Assembly (NCBI RefSeq): GCF_003550015.1
Contig: NZ_QXEV01000001.1
Coordinates: 62,001-126,000 of the forward strand
Direction: 5' to 3'
DNA: 64,000 nucleotides
DNA from: Anaeroplasma bactoclasticum
Lineage (GTDB): Bacteria; Bacillota_I; Bacilli_A; Acholeplasmatales; Anaeroplasmataceae
Made by a program: the position numbers and the translations under genes. Shown in pieces: positions 1 through 8,668 of this stretch. How positions within the stretch are numbered: position 1 is the first letter of the stretch; each line of letters opens with the position of its first letter. The notes below the pieces were generated by a model. That model did no database searches. It had not been told where the DNA came from and worked only from the letters and a program-made list of their open reading frames with translations.

Positions 1-1
1 T

Positions 2-364
2 CCAATTCATGGGTCTATTCATAAATGGTATTGTATGAAATGTGAAAAGGAATATGATCCATTAAAGCTTGATCATAACCATGCCAATTATTGTAGCTGT
101 GGTGGATTTATAAGACCAAATATTACTCTTTATGGAGAACCACTAGATGAGGCTTATTATCATTTGGGATTAACAGCTTGTCAGGTTGCTGATTTATTAA
201 TTGTTGTTGGTTCATCCTTAAATGTAGAGCCTGCAGCTTCTATGGTAAGATATGCATCCCAAAGATTGGTAATTATAAATAAGGATAAAACAAAATACGA
301 TAGAAGAGCAGATTTGGTATTTCATGAGGATATTATAGATGTGATTCATAAGCTATCTCTGTAA
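2..364 (+). CDS. Sir2-family NAD-dependent protein deacylase, C-terminal part
   Basis: Partial gene entering from the left edge; the open frame runs from base 2 before the first internal ATG at 35. The translation opens with IHGSIHKWYCMKC and continues to YCSCGG, giving the two CxxC/CxC pairs of the sirtuin structural zinc site. GGFIRPNITLYGEPL and the later LLIVVGSSLNVEPAA are the classic sirtuin NAD-pocket segments. The family removes acyl groups from lysine using NAD. The N-terminal Rossmann part and catalytic His lie outside the window. It ends in TAA. Confidence 0.93.
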   Translation, partial: PIHGSIHKWYCMKCEKEYDPLKLDHNHANYCSCGGFIRPNITLYGEPLDEAYYHLGLTACQVADLLIVVGSSLNVEPAASMVRYASQRLVIINKDKTKYDRRADLVFHEDIIDVIHKLSL

Positions 365-424
365 CGCTACAAAATCTTTTAATAATCGTGTATAATAAAG
401 TATAGATGCAAGGACGTGATGTAT

Positions 425-1423
425 ATGAAAATAATAAAAAGGATAATCCAAGGAATTGGTATTCTGGTATTAGCTGGAGTATTGTTCTTATTATTTATTA
501 AGGTATTTGGGTTCTTTAAACTCAAGGATTTTTATGATAATTCCACAAGAGAGTTTAAAATTCCTGGCCTTTTTGAAAATTTTATCCCTCAGGGTATGGA
601 TTTTGATGAAACAAAGGAAACATTTGTTATATCAGGCTATGATAGTAAAGGGGATAAATCTACTATTTATACAGTAGATAAAGAGAAGAATGTAAAAAAG
701 ATATATTTAAAGAATTTGCAAAAAGAAGAATGCAAGGACCACTGTGGTGGCGTTACGATTTATAAAGATTATCTTTTAGTTTCTGGAGGAAACGGGGCAT
801 CAACAGATTTACAATTTGTATACACCTTTAAACTTGATGATTTATATAGTTTAAATGATGGAAGCTTTATAGAATCTATTGCTGAAACAGAAGTATATGT
901 AGGTACAGCATTTATTAATGCTGTTGGAGATACATTATATGTTGGAGAGTTCAATCATGATGGAAGTCCTTTATATGATGTTATTAAAACTACAGGAAGA
1001 AGCTGGATGCCTTCTGATTCAAAGGCAATTATGCTAGCATATGATTTAAATATAGATGGTACATTTGATTTGGTTCCTACAAAAGCATATTCTATTCCAT
1101 CGGATGTTCAAGGTATGGCAATTGTAGATGGTAATAAAATTGCATTTTCAGATTCTTATGGTATAAATCCTGGACATATTTCCTTTTATAATAATCCAAC
1201 TGCTTCAGGTTCAGTTACCATTGATGGAAATAATATTCCTCTTTATTATTTCAATGATTCAAATTTTATAAAAAAAGTAGATACTTCACCTATGATTGAA
1301 GCAATTTGTTATGCAAATAATAAGATATATACATTAAATGAATCTGCCTCAAATAAATATTTATATGGCTTGTTATATAGAGGAAGCTATGTTTATTCCT
1401 TTGATTATACAAAAATTCTTTAA
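425..1423 (+). CDS. Membrane-anchored beta-propeller-like protein of unknown function
   Basis: 332 residues. I chose ATG 425 because 410-420 (AAGGACGTGAT) matches the full anti-SD complement with one mismatch and is correctly spaced only for this start, although the frame is open to GTG 416 and ATG 419. Residues ~7-27 form one membrane segment, with the remainder outside. The body has repeated short beta-rich segments such as GVTIYKDYLLVSGG and VQGMAIVDGNKIAFSDSYG, reminiscent of gluconolactonase/YncE-like propellers. I recognise no catalytic motif. A TATAAT at 391-396 is a plausible -10. Confidence 0.7.
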   Translation: MKIIKRIIQGIGILVLAGVLFLLFIKVFGFFKLKDFYDNSTREFKIPGLFENFIPQGMDFDETKETFVISGYDSKGDKSTIYTVDKEKNVKKIYLKNLQKEECKDHCGGVTIYKDYLLVSGGNGASTDLQFVYTFKLDDLYSLNDGSFIESIAETEVYVGTAFINAVGDTLYVGEFNHDGSPLYDVIKTTGRSWMPSDSKAIMLAYDLNIDGTFDLVPTKAYSIPSDVQGMAIVDGNKIAFSDSYGINPGHISFYNNPTASGSVTIDGNNIPLYYFNDSNFIKKVDTSPMIEAICYANNKIYTLNESASNKYLYGLLYRGSYVYSFDYTKIL

Positions 1424-1448
1424 AATGGTGTGATTGTTTTTAAAATAG

Positions 1449-1457
1449 TGGTATAAT
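1449..1457 (+). promoter_or_regulatory. Extended -10 promoter of aqpZ
   Basis: TGGTATAAT at 1449-1457 is a perfect extended -10 (TGn-TATAAT). No convincing -35 at 17 bp, as expected for an extended -10. It lies 28 bases before the aqpZ ATG. Confidence 0.6.
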
Positions 1458-1484
1458 CAAAGGTAAATAGGAGGAAAAATAAAA

Positions 1485-2243
1485 ATGAATGTTTTATTAA
1501 AAAAAGCTGCTGCTGAATGCTTCGGTACTGCTATGCTAACACTAGTAGCATGTGGTGTTGCTGTAGCAACTCGTGATTATTTAGCAACATGCTTAGCATT
1601 TGGTTTTGTAATCGTTGCGTTAGCTTATTCCATTGGAAACATTTCTGGATGTCATATCAATCCAGCTGTTTCTCTTGCAATGGCTATTCGTAAGGAAATT
1701 TCATGGAAGGAATTTGGCGTATATGTAGCTTCCCAGGTTGTAGGTGCATTTGTTGGTACATTATTATTAGCTGCATTTATGAGAAGCTTTAATGCTTTAG
1801 GTGGTAATGCAATTACTGGATTCTTAGCAAATATGGATGAATGGGGCCGTACTAATCTTGATGCATGGAGCTATATTGGTGCATTCTTAATTGAAGTTAT
1901 CTTAACTTGCTTATTTGTATTTGCTATTTTAGGTGTTACTGATAAGAAGTTTGGTAATGGCAAGCTTGGTGGAATTGTTATTGGTATTGCACTTGTATTA
2001 GTACATTTAATTGGTTGTGCATTTACTGGTACATCTGTTAACCCAGCAAGAGGCTTATCTGCATCTATTTGTCAGTTATTTGCTAATAATAAGACAAGTG
2101 CAGAGCAGGTATGGATTTGGGTATTAGCTCCATTTGCTGGTGGTGCAATTGCTCCATTCTTATATTCTTTCTTCTTTGGAAAGAAAGAGGATAAAGCAGA
2201 AGATCCTTCATCTAATTTAGAAACTCCAAAAGAAGAAGAATAA
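1485..2243 (+). CDS. aqpZ: Aquaporin Z-type water channel
   Basis: 252 residues with six membrane spans. Both pore NPA boxes are present: GCHINPAVSLAM in the first half and SVNPARGLSA in the second. The selectivity filter looks like the water type: a His in VHLIGCAFTGTSVNPAR and the Arg directly after the second NPA, unlike glycerol facilitators. It ends in an acidic/lysine-rich cytoplasmic tail (KKEDKAEDPSSN). RBS AGGAGG lies just upstream. It stands alone between its own promoter and a strong terminator. Family assignment is firm; water versus glycerol is inferred from the filter. Confidence 0.92.
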   Translation: MNVLLKKAAAECFGTAMLTLVACGVAVATRDYLATCLAFGFVIVALAYSIGNISGCHINPAVSLAMAIRKEISWKEFGVYVASQVVGAFVGTLLLAAFMRSFNALGGNAITGFLANMDEWGRTNLDAWSYIGAFLIEVILTCLFVFAILGVTDKKFGNGKLGGIVIGIALVLVHLIGCAFTGTSVNPARGLSASICQLFANNKTSAEQVWIWVLAPFAGGAIAPFLYSFFFGKKEDKAEDPSSNLETPKEEE

Positions 2244-2262
2244 TACTTTAGTAAAGATTAAG

Positions 2263-2286
2263 TCCAACGAAAGTTGGATTTTTCTT
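2263..2286 (+). terminator. Intrinsic terminator after aqpZ
   Basis: TCCAAC-gaaa-GTTGGA hairpin followed by TTTTTCTT. Confidence 0.9.
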
Positions 2287-2287
2287 A

Positions 2288-2315
2288 TTGTTTTTTGAGA
2301 GAATAGTAATATAAT
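2288..2315 (+). promoter_or_regulatory. Promoter of the lipoprotein at 2344
   Basis: TTGTTT (2288-2293), 16 bp, TATAAT (2310-2315), 28 bases before the ATG. Confidence 0.6.
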
Positions 2316-2343
2316 AACATTGTTAAGAGAGAAGGAGAAAACA

Positions 2344-3423
2344 ATGAAAAAGAGAAAATTAATTTATCTACTAAGCTTAGCTACATTAGGTGCTTCTTTA
2401 GCATCCTGTGGAGAAGCAAGAGATTATAAATCAAAGAATTTTACTGTAGAAATGCCAGAAAAGAATTCTAGTGCTACCGTAGAATATAAAGCTTTAGAAG
2501 AAAAAAATGGATTAGTAGAGTTTTATGCAAATAGAATTGATCCATCTAAGGAAGGTAATGAAAACATCCAAGAAGATTTTTATAAGAAATATCAATCTGT
2601 AATGGCAACTTACTTTGGTAAAACTATTAGTTATAGTAATCAGGTAAAAAAAGAGAATGTAAAAGAAGCAAAATCTATTTTTGATACCAACAGTGGAAAT
2701 TTATATTGTTATGATCATAAGTATTCTAAGGAAGATGGAAAGATTATTAGCGATTCTACAGTTGAAATGAATTCCATCAATAAGGATGGAAAGACAACTT
2801 TCACATTAGATATTACATTGAATAATGAAGTTCTTTATGTTTTTAATACCACTGGCTCTAGCATTAAAGAGATTAAGTATGTAACTGGTTCTTTAAAGCT
2901 TACTTCTACATTTGATTTTAGTATTGATAAAAATGCTAAATACTATAATACATTATTTGATATTACACATGATAAAGCTATAGCATATACCTCTAGCCTA
3001 GCTCTTGAGGATGACGCTAAAATCTATACAAATTCAGATAAAAGCTATTTATATTCTATATTTGAATCTACAAGAGAAAATAATGATGGCACACAATCTA
3101 CTAGTAAGTATGTGACATCTAAAGAGAATTATTTAGTGACTTTTAAGGGATATGCTCATAAGTTTGGTGAAACTAGAGAGAATTTTTATAATTATAAGTA
3201 TGAATACTTTGAGAATTCCTTATTAGGTGATACTATTGATACGAATGGTTTTACAGCTTGGGATAATTATCCGTTATTTTTTGATAATAAAAACCCATAT
3301 CCTATAGCTTTTATGCCTTATAATTTGAGTTCTGTTGATGGATCTTGTCTTGATCGTTTCTTAGTATATCTTGCTGAAGATGAAGAATTGCAAGCAAAAT
3401 TAACAATTACAGAAGATAATTAA
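2344..3423 (+). CDS. Lipoprotein of unknown function
   Basis: 359 residues. Start ATG 2344 is chosen because AGAAGGAG precedes it; an upstream in-frame TTG (2320) has no RBS. The signal peptide ends in a lipobox LASC with the lipidated Cys at residue 22. The mature protein is rich in Lys, Asn, Asp and Ser, with long beta-type stretches such as NSINKDGKTTFTLDITLNN and no recognisable enzyme motif. It is monocistronic, with its own promoter and terminator. A surface substrate-binding or structural role is possible but not shown. Confidence 0.8.
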   Translation: MKKRKLIYLLSLATLGASLASCGEARDYKSKNFTVEMPEKNSSATVEYKALEEKNGLVEFYANRIDPSKEGNENIQEDFYKKYQSVMATYFGKTISYSNQVKKENVKEAKSIFDTNSGNLYCYDHKYSKEDGKIISDSTVEMNSINKDGKTTFTLDITLNNEVLYVFNTTGSSIKEIKYVTGSLKLTSTFDFSIDKNAKYYNTLFDITHDKAIAYTSSLALEDDAKIYTNSDKSYLYSIFESTRENNDGTQSTSKYVTSKENYLVTFKGYAHKFGETRENFYNYKYEYFENSLLGDTIDTNGFTAWDNYPLFFDNKNPYPIAFMPYNLSSVDGSCLDRFLVYLAEDEELQAKLTITEDN

Positions 3424-3428
3424 TATAT

Positions 3429-3453
3429 AAGTGTACTTCGGCACACTTTTTTC
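3429..3453 (+). terminator. Intrinsic terminator after the 2344 lipoprotein
   Basis: AAGTGT-actTCGGc-ACACTT stem with a CTTCGG-like loop, then TTTTTCTTTT. Confidence 0.9.
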
Positions 3454-3499
3454 TTTTGGAATTTTTTCGTAACTTTGTTATAAAAATCTAGTGTAAAGG

Positions 3500-3528
3500 T
3501 TGACATCATATATGAAAATGGTTATAAT
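3500..3528 (+). promoter_or_regulatory. Consensus promoter of hppA
   Basis: TTGACA (3500-3505), exactly 17 bp, TATAAT (3523-3528): both boxes are perfect. Transcription would begin near 3535, leaving an ~150-base leader before the ATG at 3684. Confidence 0.85.
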
Positions 3529-3568
3529 AAACTCCACAGTAATACTTAATATATAAAGTGCCTTTATA

Positions 3569-3617
3569 CGCGTATGCGTGTGTGATGTGTGTCATTTTAA
3601 GGACATCTATTTTTTTT
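3569..3617 (+). promoter_or_regulatory. Structured leader of hppA with terminator-like hairpin
   Basis: Two elements sit in the untranslated leader: a short hairpin ACGC-gtat-GCGT (3569-3580) and GATGT...ACATC (3584-3588 with 3603-3607; alternative pairing TGTC/GACA) followed by eight T (3610-3617). It looks like a weak terminator inside the leader, so attenuation is possible. I could not match it to a known riboswitch class. Confidence 0.35.
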
Positions 3618-3683
3618 GCACTAAAAATCGTATGAAAGCGTTATTATAAGTATTAAAATAAAACGAGAAAGGTGTTATACAAT

Positions 3684-5882
3684 ATGAACAGTACAGTTTT
3701 GTTTGTTCTTCTTGCTGTAATCATTTCGACTCTAATTACTATACTTTATGTGTTTGTGTTATTCCATAAGGTATCAAGAGTTAAGATTACAAATGCAAAA
3801 GTGGATGAAATCCACAAATATATTCATAAGGGAGCCATGACATTCTTAGTGAGAGAATATAAGATTATCATCCCTTTCATTATTGGTGTAGGTATTTTAC
3901 TTACCGTATTAGGATTTATTCCTGCACTTCAGGATGCTGAGGCAGTAGGCTGGAAGGCAGCATTATGCTTCGCTGTTGGTGCAGTATTCTCAGCTACAGC
4001 TGGTTGGATTGGTATGTTCGTTGCAACAAAGGCTAATGCAAGAACAGCTGTTAAGGCAAATGATGAAGGATTACCAAGCGCCTTAAGAGTAGCATTCTCT
4101 GGTGGTGCTGTATTAGGTTTAGCAGTTGTAGGCTTTGGCTTATTAGGCTTAGCAGCTATTTTCTTAATTGCATTTGCTATTGAACATGGAGTTAACCCTG
4201 ATGGTGGTATTGAAGCTTGGGTTGATGCTCCAATTAGTATTTTAGCTGGTTATTCTTTAGGTTGTTCTTTGATCGCTTTATTCAGCCGTGTTGGTGGTGG
4301 TATTTATACAAAGGCTGCTGACGTTGGTGCTGACTTAGTTGGTAAGGTAGAAGAAAATATGCCAGAAGATGACCCAAGAAACCCTGCAACTATTGCGGAT
4401 AATGTTGGTGATAATGTTGGTGATATTGCTGGTATGGGTTCTGACTTAACAGAGTCATATGTTGGTTCTATTATTTCATGCTTAACTATGGCATTCTTAA
4501 CATTCTTTAATAAGAATGCTGTACAGGTTTTACCTATTGATTCATCATTAGCATTACGTTATATTTTATTCCCAGTATTAATCTGTGGTGTTGGTGTACT
4601 TGCAGCTGTATTATCTGTTGCATTCTTCCGTGCTAGAAAGTGGAATAACCCACATAAAGCATTAAATATTGCTACATATATTGCAACTGGTATTGTATTA
4701 ATTGCTACTGTATTCTTAGCATTATTCTTTGTTGGAAATACTTCTACACCTATTTATAATGGTGGAATTGGTCCTAATGAACTATCTGGTTGGAAGCTAA
4801 TTATTGCCGTAGTAGCTGGTTTAGCATCTGGTATTGGTGTTGGTTTTATCGCAGAGATTTATACATCTAGTGATTATAAAGAAGTAAAGAGAATTGCTAA
4901 AGAATCTCAAACAGGTCATGCAACTAACATTATTGCTGGTTTAGGTTCTGGTATGAAGTCTACTGGTTTAACAATTGCAGTATTAGCTGCTGCTATTGCA
5001 GTTTCATTCTTCTTTGCTGGTTCTTATGGTATTGCACTTGCTGCAGTAGGTATGCTTTCAACAGCTGGTATTACAGTATCTGTAGATGGTTATGGTCCTA
5101 TTTCTGATAATGCAGGTGGTATTGCTCAAATGTCAGAATTACCTGAAGATGTAAGACATATTACAGACCACTTAGATTCTGTTGGTAATACAACAGCAGC
5201 TATTGGTAAGGGATTCTGTATTGGTTCTGCAACTTTAACTTCATTAGCGTTCATTGTATCATTTATTCAAGCATCTGGGGCTGAAATTAGACTTTCTGAC
5301 CCTGCTGTATTAGTTGGTATGTTAATTGGTGCAATGCTTCCATATTTATTCTCTGCACTTACTATTTCATCTGTAGGTAAGGCTGCAAATAAGATGGTAG
5401 AAGAAATTCGTGATCAGTTCTCCACACATCCTGGTATTTTAACTGGTGAATATGTACCTGATTATAACCGTTGTATCGATATTTCAACTAGAGCTTCCTT
5501 AAGAGAAATGATTTTACCTGGTGTAATTGCTGTAATTTCTCCAATTTTTGGTGGTTTAATCTTAGGCGTATCTGGTTTAGGTGGTATGCTAATTGGTGCA
5601 TTAGTTTCTGCAATCATGCTTGCTGTATTTATGGCAAATGCTGGTGGTGCATGGGATAATGCTAAGAAGTATGTCGAAGAGGGCAACTTTGGTGGTAAGG
5701 GTTCTGAAACTCATCATGCTGCAGTAACAGGTGATACAGTTGGTGACCCACTAAAAGATACAGCTGGTCCAGCTATGGATATTTTAATTAAGCTAATGTC
5801 TGTTATTTCCTTAATTTTAGTTCCAGTATTAACAAGAATGGATTCCTTATGGGATTTAATCGTAAAGCTATTTAATAAGTAA
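3684..5882 (+). CDS. hppA: Membrane-bound K+-dependent ion-translocating pyrophosphatase
   Basis: 732 residues, about 16 membrane spans. It hydrolyses pyrophosphate and pumps H+ and/or Na+ outward. Catalytic signatures are present: [11 protein letters not shown], the double aspartate segment [12 protein letters not shown], and the C-terminal [16 protein letters not shown]. The subtype position reads [10 protein letters not shown], with Ala where K+-independent enzymes have Lys, so this is the K+-dependent class; the pumped ion cannot be told by eye. ATG 3684 is preferred over GTG 3672, which overlaps the RBS (AAAGGTG). The gene has a consensus promoter, a long leader and a terminator of its own. 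Confidence 0.96.
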   Translation: MNSTVLFVLLAVIISTLITILYVFVLFHKVSRVKITNAKVDEIHKYIHKGAMTFLVREYKIIIPFIIGVGILLTVLGFIPALQDAEAVGWKAALCFAVGAVFSATAGWIGMFVATKANARTAVKANDEGLPSALRVAFSGGAVLGLAVVGFGLLGLAAIFLIAFAIEHGVNPDGGIEAWVDAPISILAGYSLGCSLIALFSRVGGGIYTKAADVGADLVGKVEENMPEDDPRNPATIADNVGDNVGDIAGMGSDLTESYVGSIISCLTMAFLTFFNKNAVQVLPIDSSLALRYILFPVLICGVGVLAAVLSVAFFRARKWNNPHKALNIATYIATGIVLIATVFLALFFVGNTSTPIYNGGIGPNELSGWKLIIAVVAGLASGIGVGFIAEIYTSSDYKEVKRIAKESQTGHATNIIAGLGSGMKSTGLTIAVLAAAIAVSFFFAGSYGIALAAVGMLSTAGITVSVDGYGPISDNAGGIAQMSELPEDVRHITDHLDSVGNTTAAIGKGFCIGSATLTSLAFIVSFIQASGAEIRLSDPAVLVGMLIGAMLPYLFSALTISSVGKAANKMVEEIRDQFSTHPGILTGEYVPDYNRCIDISTRASLREMILPGVIAVISPIFGGLILGVSGLGGMLIGALVSAIMLAVFMANAGGAWDNAKKYVEEGNFGGKGSETHHAAVTGDTVGDPLKDTAGPAMDILIKLMSVISLILVPVLTRMDSLWDLIVKLFNK

Positions 5883-5892
5883 TTATAGAATT

Positions 5893-5915
5893 AGGCCTCT
5901 ACATGAGGCCTTTTC
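5893..5915 (+). terminator. Intrinsic terminator after hppA
   Basis: AGGCCTC-tacat-GAGGCCT hairpin followed by TTTCTC. Confidence 0.9.
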
Positions 5916-5980
5916 TCTTGATAAAAAATTTTTTTCTATGTGTTATAAATATAACTAACACTATTAAGGGGCATATTAAT

Positions 5981-6694
5981 ATGAAATATAGTTTAATAGA
6001 AGTAGATAATTTTAAATTTGTAAAAATAGATAATGGATTATTACTTATAGATACAGGATCACCATTTAGCTATTTCAAAAATGAAAAAATTATAATTGAG
6101 GATAAGGAATATAAAAATTCTGCATTTCAAAAGATTTTAAAGTTTAGAATGGAAGAATTTTATAGTCATTTAAAAGATAAGCTAAACGATGAAATCATTG
6201 GGCTTATTGGTATGGATATTATTTCTAGTTTAGGAATTACTATAAATAAAAAGGAAGGCTTTGTATCTTTTGATTCCATAGCTTTAAAAGATGGAGTATT
6301 CCTTGAATTTGAATTAGAAGATATAAAGAATCAAAAATATATAATATTTAAGGATATAGATGTTGTAGGCATGACAAAAGAAGGGTTGCATTCCTTTATC
6401 TTAGATACAGGTAGTGTAGTTAATGTATTTAAGAATACTCTTTGTGCTCATGCACAATATGCATATCGTATGGATTATTATTATCCATCCTTTGGTAGAA
6501 CATTAACCTCTGATTTTATGTTTTTTACATTAAAGTCTAACAACACATTAAATATTATTGCTGGGGCTAATATAGATTATGATATGGACATGGAATTTGA
6601 ATTTTTAAATGTTGATGGTGAGCTTTGCTTTAATGATTTTAGTTGGGACATTTTATCTATACATATGGGAGAAAAAAGAATATATTGGAAATAA
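5981..6694 (+). CDS. Two-lobed retropepsin/aspartic-protease-like protein
   Basis: 237 residues with no signal peptide. ATG 5981 follows AAGGGGC; earlier in-frame codons run into the hppA terminator. Two copies of the aspartic protease active-site motif are visible: LLIDTGSPFSYF (Asp24) and FILDTGSVVNVF (Asp142), 118 residues apart. After the first comes GLIGMDIISSLG, matching the hydrophobic-Gly psi-loop of the fold; the second lobe has NIIAGANID at the equivalent place. This looks like two fused ~115-residue retropepsin-like halves, so one chain could form a complete catalytic pair. Proteolytic activity is an inference. Confidence 0.65.
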   Translation: MKYSLIEVDNFKFVKIDNGLLLIDTGSPFSYFKNEKIIIEDKEYKNSAFQKILKFRMEEFYSHLKDKLNDEIIGLIGMDIISSLGITINKKEGFVSFDSIALKDGVFLEFELEDIKNQKYIIFKDIDVVGMTKEGLHSFILDTGSVVNVFKNTLCAHAQYAYRMDYYYPSFGRTLTSDFMFFTLKSNNTLNIIAGANIDYDMDMEFEFLNVDGELCFNDFSWDILSIHMGEKRIYWK

Positions 6695-6714
6695 GCCGGT
6701 TGATGGCTTTTTCT
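6693..6714 (+). terminator. Intrinsic terminator overlapping the stop of the 5981 gene
   Basis: AAGCCG-gttga-TGGCTT stem (one G-U pair) then TTTTCTTTTT. It begins inside the TAA stop codon. Confidence 0.75.
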
Positions 6715-6733
6715 TTTTGAAAATGTTATCAAA

Positions 6734-6762
6734 TTGAAGAGGATAGCTCTATCCTTTATAAT
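6734..6762 (+). promoter_or_regulatory. Promoter of the AEC transporter
   Basis: TTGAAG (6734-6739), 17 bp, TATAAT (6757-6762). Confidence 0.75.
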
Positions 6763-6788
6763 TATTTATTGTAAAGGAGCGTGGTAGA

Positions 6789-7766
6789 ATGCTTGATACA
6801 TTTATTACCTGCTTAATTAGAGTAGCGGTATCCTTATGCTTTTGCATACCTGGCTTTGTATTATGCAAAATAAAAAAAGCATCTGCAAATCATTTATCCA
6901 CAATGTCTACTATACTAGTTTATATCTGTGGACCATGTATGATTATATATGCATTCTATAATGCAGCTGTAATGGCTGATAAAAATGGATTAGATAAAGG
7001 CCAAATGGCCTTATCTATGCTATATTTTGGAATTGCTACATTGTTTTTACAGGCTATATTTATGCTTATCCTATATATAATATTAAAAAGAAAATATGAG
7101 GATGCAAAATATAGATTATTAACTTGCGGCTCTGTTTTAGGTAATGTTGGGTTCTTTGGACTTCCACTTGTCTGTGCCTTAGTTCCAGGTAATCCAATTG
7201 TTGCATGTTATTCATCTATATATATTATTACTATGAATTTGTTAGTATTTACTGTAGGAGTATTCTGTCTAACAAATGATACAAAATATATGAATTTAAA
7301 AACAGCTTTAGTGAATCCAACAACCTTTGGATTCCTACTTGCAATACCTGCATTTATTTTTGGAGAGAAAATTGCAGCCGCAAGTGTTGTTAATACATTT
7401 GCAGAAGGAATAAATCTTTTAGGTCAAATGACTACTCCTTTATGTATGTTAATTTTAGGTATAAGACTTGCTACAGTTAATTTTAAATCTTTATGGACTA
7501 GACCATTCATATATTTAATTTGCTTCTTAAAGATGGTTGTATTCCCGATTGCTTGCTTCTTTATGGTATATTTCTTACCATTCTTAGATCAAGACTTTAA
7601 AAAAGCTATATTAATAATATCTGCAGTGCCTTGTGCATCAGTAATTCTCAATATGGCAGAAATCCATCATGCAGAAGAAGAGCTTGCAGCAAACTGTGTT
7701 TTAGTTTCTACAATGCTTTGTATGATAACTATTCCAATTGTAACTTTATTAGTGAACATTCTTTAA
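6789..7766 (+). CDS. AEC (auxin efflux carrier) family transporter
   Basis: 325 residues in about ten membrane spans, the usual size of bacterial AEC/MdcF-type carriers. Typical features are a first helix with GFVLCKIKK, the central GNVGFFGLPLVCAL segment with conserved Asn/Gly, and GQMTTPLCMLILGIRLA in the second repeat. Members move organic anions such as malate or malonate; the substrate here cannot be deduced. RBS AAAGGAG. Single-gene unit between a clear promoter and a long terminator. Confidence 0.9.
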   Translation: MLDTFITCLIRVAVSLCFCIPGFVLCKIKKASANHLSTMSTILVYICGPCMIIYAFYNAAVMADKNGLDKGQMALSMLYFGIATLFLQAIFMLILYIILKRKYEDAKYRLLTCGSVLGNVGFFGLPLVCALVPGNPIVACYSSIYIITMNLLVFTVGVFCLTNDTKYMNLKTALVNPTTFGFLLAIPAFIFGEKIAAASVVNTFAEGINLLGQMTTPLCMLILGIRLATVNFKSLWTRPFIYLICFLKMVVFPIACFFMVYFLPFLDQDFKKAILIISAVPCASVILNMAEIHHAEEELAANCVLVSTMLCMITIPIVTLLVNIL

Positions 7767-7809
7767 ATAAATGCCGATTTCATGATAAAATGGAATCGGT
7801 ATTTATTTT
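7765..7809 (+). terminator. Long intrinsic terminator after the AEC gene
   Basis: AAATAAATGCCGATT (7765-7779) pairs with AATCGGTATTTATTT (7794-7808). The stem starts in the stop codon of the upstream gene. Confidence 0.85.
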
Positions 7810-7821
7810 GGTGGTGGTTTA

Positions 7822-8412
7822 ATGAATGAAGAAATTAAAAAGCTAGAGGATGTAAAGACCTTAATGGAATCCTTTATGGATGCTTTAGCGAAATATTATA
7901 AGAACTCCTTAACAAGAGAAGTCGTATTTGCGGGAATGATTTTAAAGAAATCCTTAGATATATTAGATTCTGCGGAAAATGCATTAAAGAAATACAATAT
8001 AACTGTTCAAATATCTTTGTTAAGACTTTTGTGTGATAATTGTCTTGCTATCCAATCCGTAAAAGAGCTTGGTCTTAAAACAGTAATGGATATGATTCAA
8101 AACAATGAAAGAGTAAACAATTATATGGTAAGCGAAGAACAAAACATGAGTGATGGGTATTTAAAAAGATTAGTTGATGAAACCTATCCTGGGTTTGGTA
8201 GGGTATATAAATTTGCCTGTGACTCTGTACACTTTTCAAAGCAAGCTATGGCAACAACCTTTGTAAAAGATAAGGATGGTCATATTACTCCCCATGTAGA
8301 AGTAGGAAATAAAGAATTAAAGGATTCCTTAATATCTAATAATGGTTCATTAATCACTGTTGCAAAAATAATTTTAGACATGTTAAAGCATGTTTGCATA
8401 GATAAAGAGTAA
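7822..8412 (+). CDS. Soluble helical protein of unknown function (possibly DUF5677-like)
   Basis: 196 residues, predicted mostly alpha-helical with no signal or membrane segment. The C-terminal FACDSVHFS resembles the Cys/His-containing helix of DUF5677-type, HEPN-related proteins, but the similarity is weak and I would not assign a function. The upstream GGTGGTGG is a modest RBS. It is followed by a strong terminator and is probably co-expressed only through readthrough of the terminator at 7765. Confidence 0.6.
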   Translation: MNEEIKKLEDVKTLMESFMDALAKYYKNSLTREVVFAGMILKKSLDILDSAENALKKYNITVQISLLRLLCDNCLAIQSVKELGLKTVMDMIQNNERVNNYMVSEEQNMSDGYLKRLVDETYPGFGRVYKFACDSVHFSKQAMATTFVKDKDGHITPHVEVGNKELKDSLISNNGSLITVAKIILDMLKHVCIDKE

Positions 8413-8413
8413 A

Positions 8414-8440
8414 AATGAGAGTCAAACTCTCATTTTTTGT
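8414..8440 (+). terminator. Intrinsic terminator after the 7822 gene
   Basis: AATGAGAG-tcaaa-CTCTCATT hairpin followed by a T-run. Confidence 0.9.
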
Positions 8441-8460
8441 TTTCTTTTTGCATAAAATTT

Positions 8461-8623
8461 ATGAAAATTTATGAAAATGATTTGCAAATTCAATGAAAGT
8501 AAATGAAAATTTGCAAAAAATCATACAAAATATGGTTAAAATGTACCAAAAACCATATTTTTTCTTATGAAAATGATATGAAAAAGTTTTCATAAAAATA
8601 TGAAAATGGTTACATATTTTCAT
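8461..8623. repeat. Cluster of ATGAAA(AT) repeats upstream of the microprotein operon
   Basis: Seven forward ATGAAA copies (8461, 8471, 8493, 8503, 8567, 8578, 8600), most as ATGAAAAT, plus two reverse TTTTCAT copies (8587-8593 and 8617-8623). The density far exceeds neighbouring intergenic DNA. It could be a regulator-binding array or a bent upstream activating region; no iteron origin genes accompany it. Confidence 0.5.
8527..8566 (+). terminator. AT-rich hairpin with T-run, orphan terminator or operator
   Basis: AAAATATGGTT (8527-8537) and AACCATATTTT (8551-8561) are perfect 11-base arms around a 13-base loop, followed by TTTTTC. Since the 7822 gene already ends at 8414-8440, this is either a second terminator, the end of a short untranslated RNA, or a protein-binding palindrome. 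Confidence 0.5.
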
Positions 8624-8668
8624 TTTTATTAAGGGGTATATAATAGCAGCTGTAGGAGGGATAAAGGT

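Noticed and set aside
5903-5980. Upstream ATG for the aspartic-protease-like protein
   Set aside because: It lies inside the hppA terminator loop, has no RBS, and adds a sequence not needed by the fold.
8461-8623. ATGAAA repeats as a CRISPR array or replication iterons
   Set aside because: Units are 6-9 bases with irregular spacing and no spacer structure; no cas, rep or dnaA gene is near.
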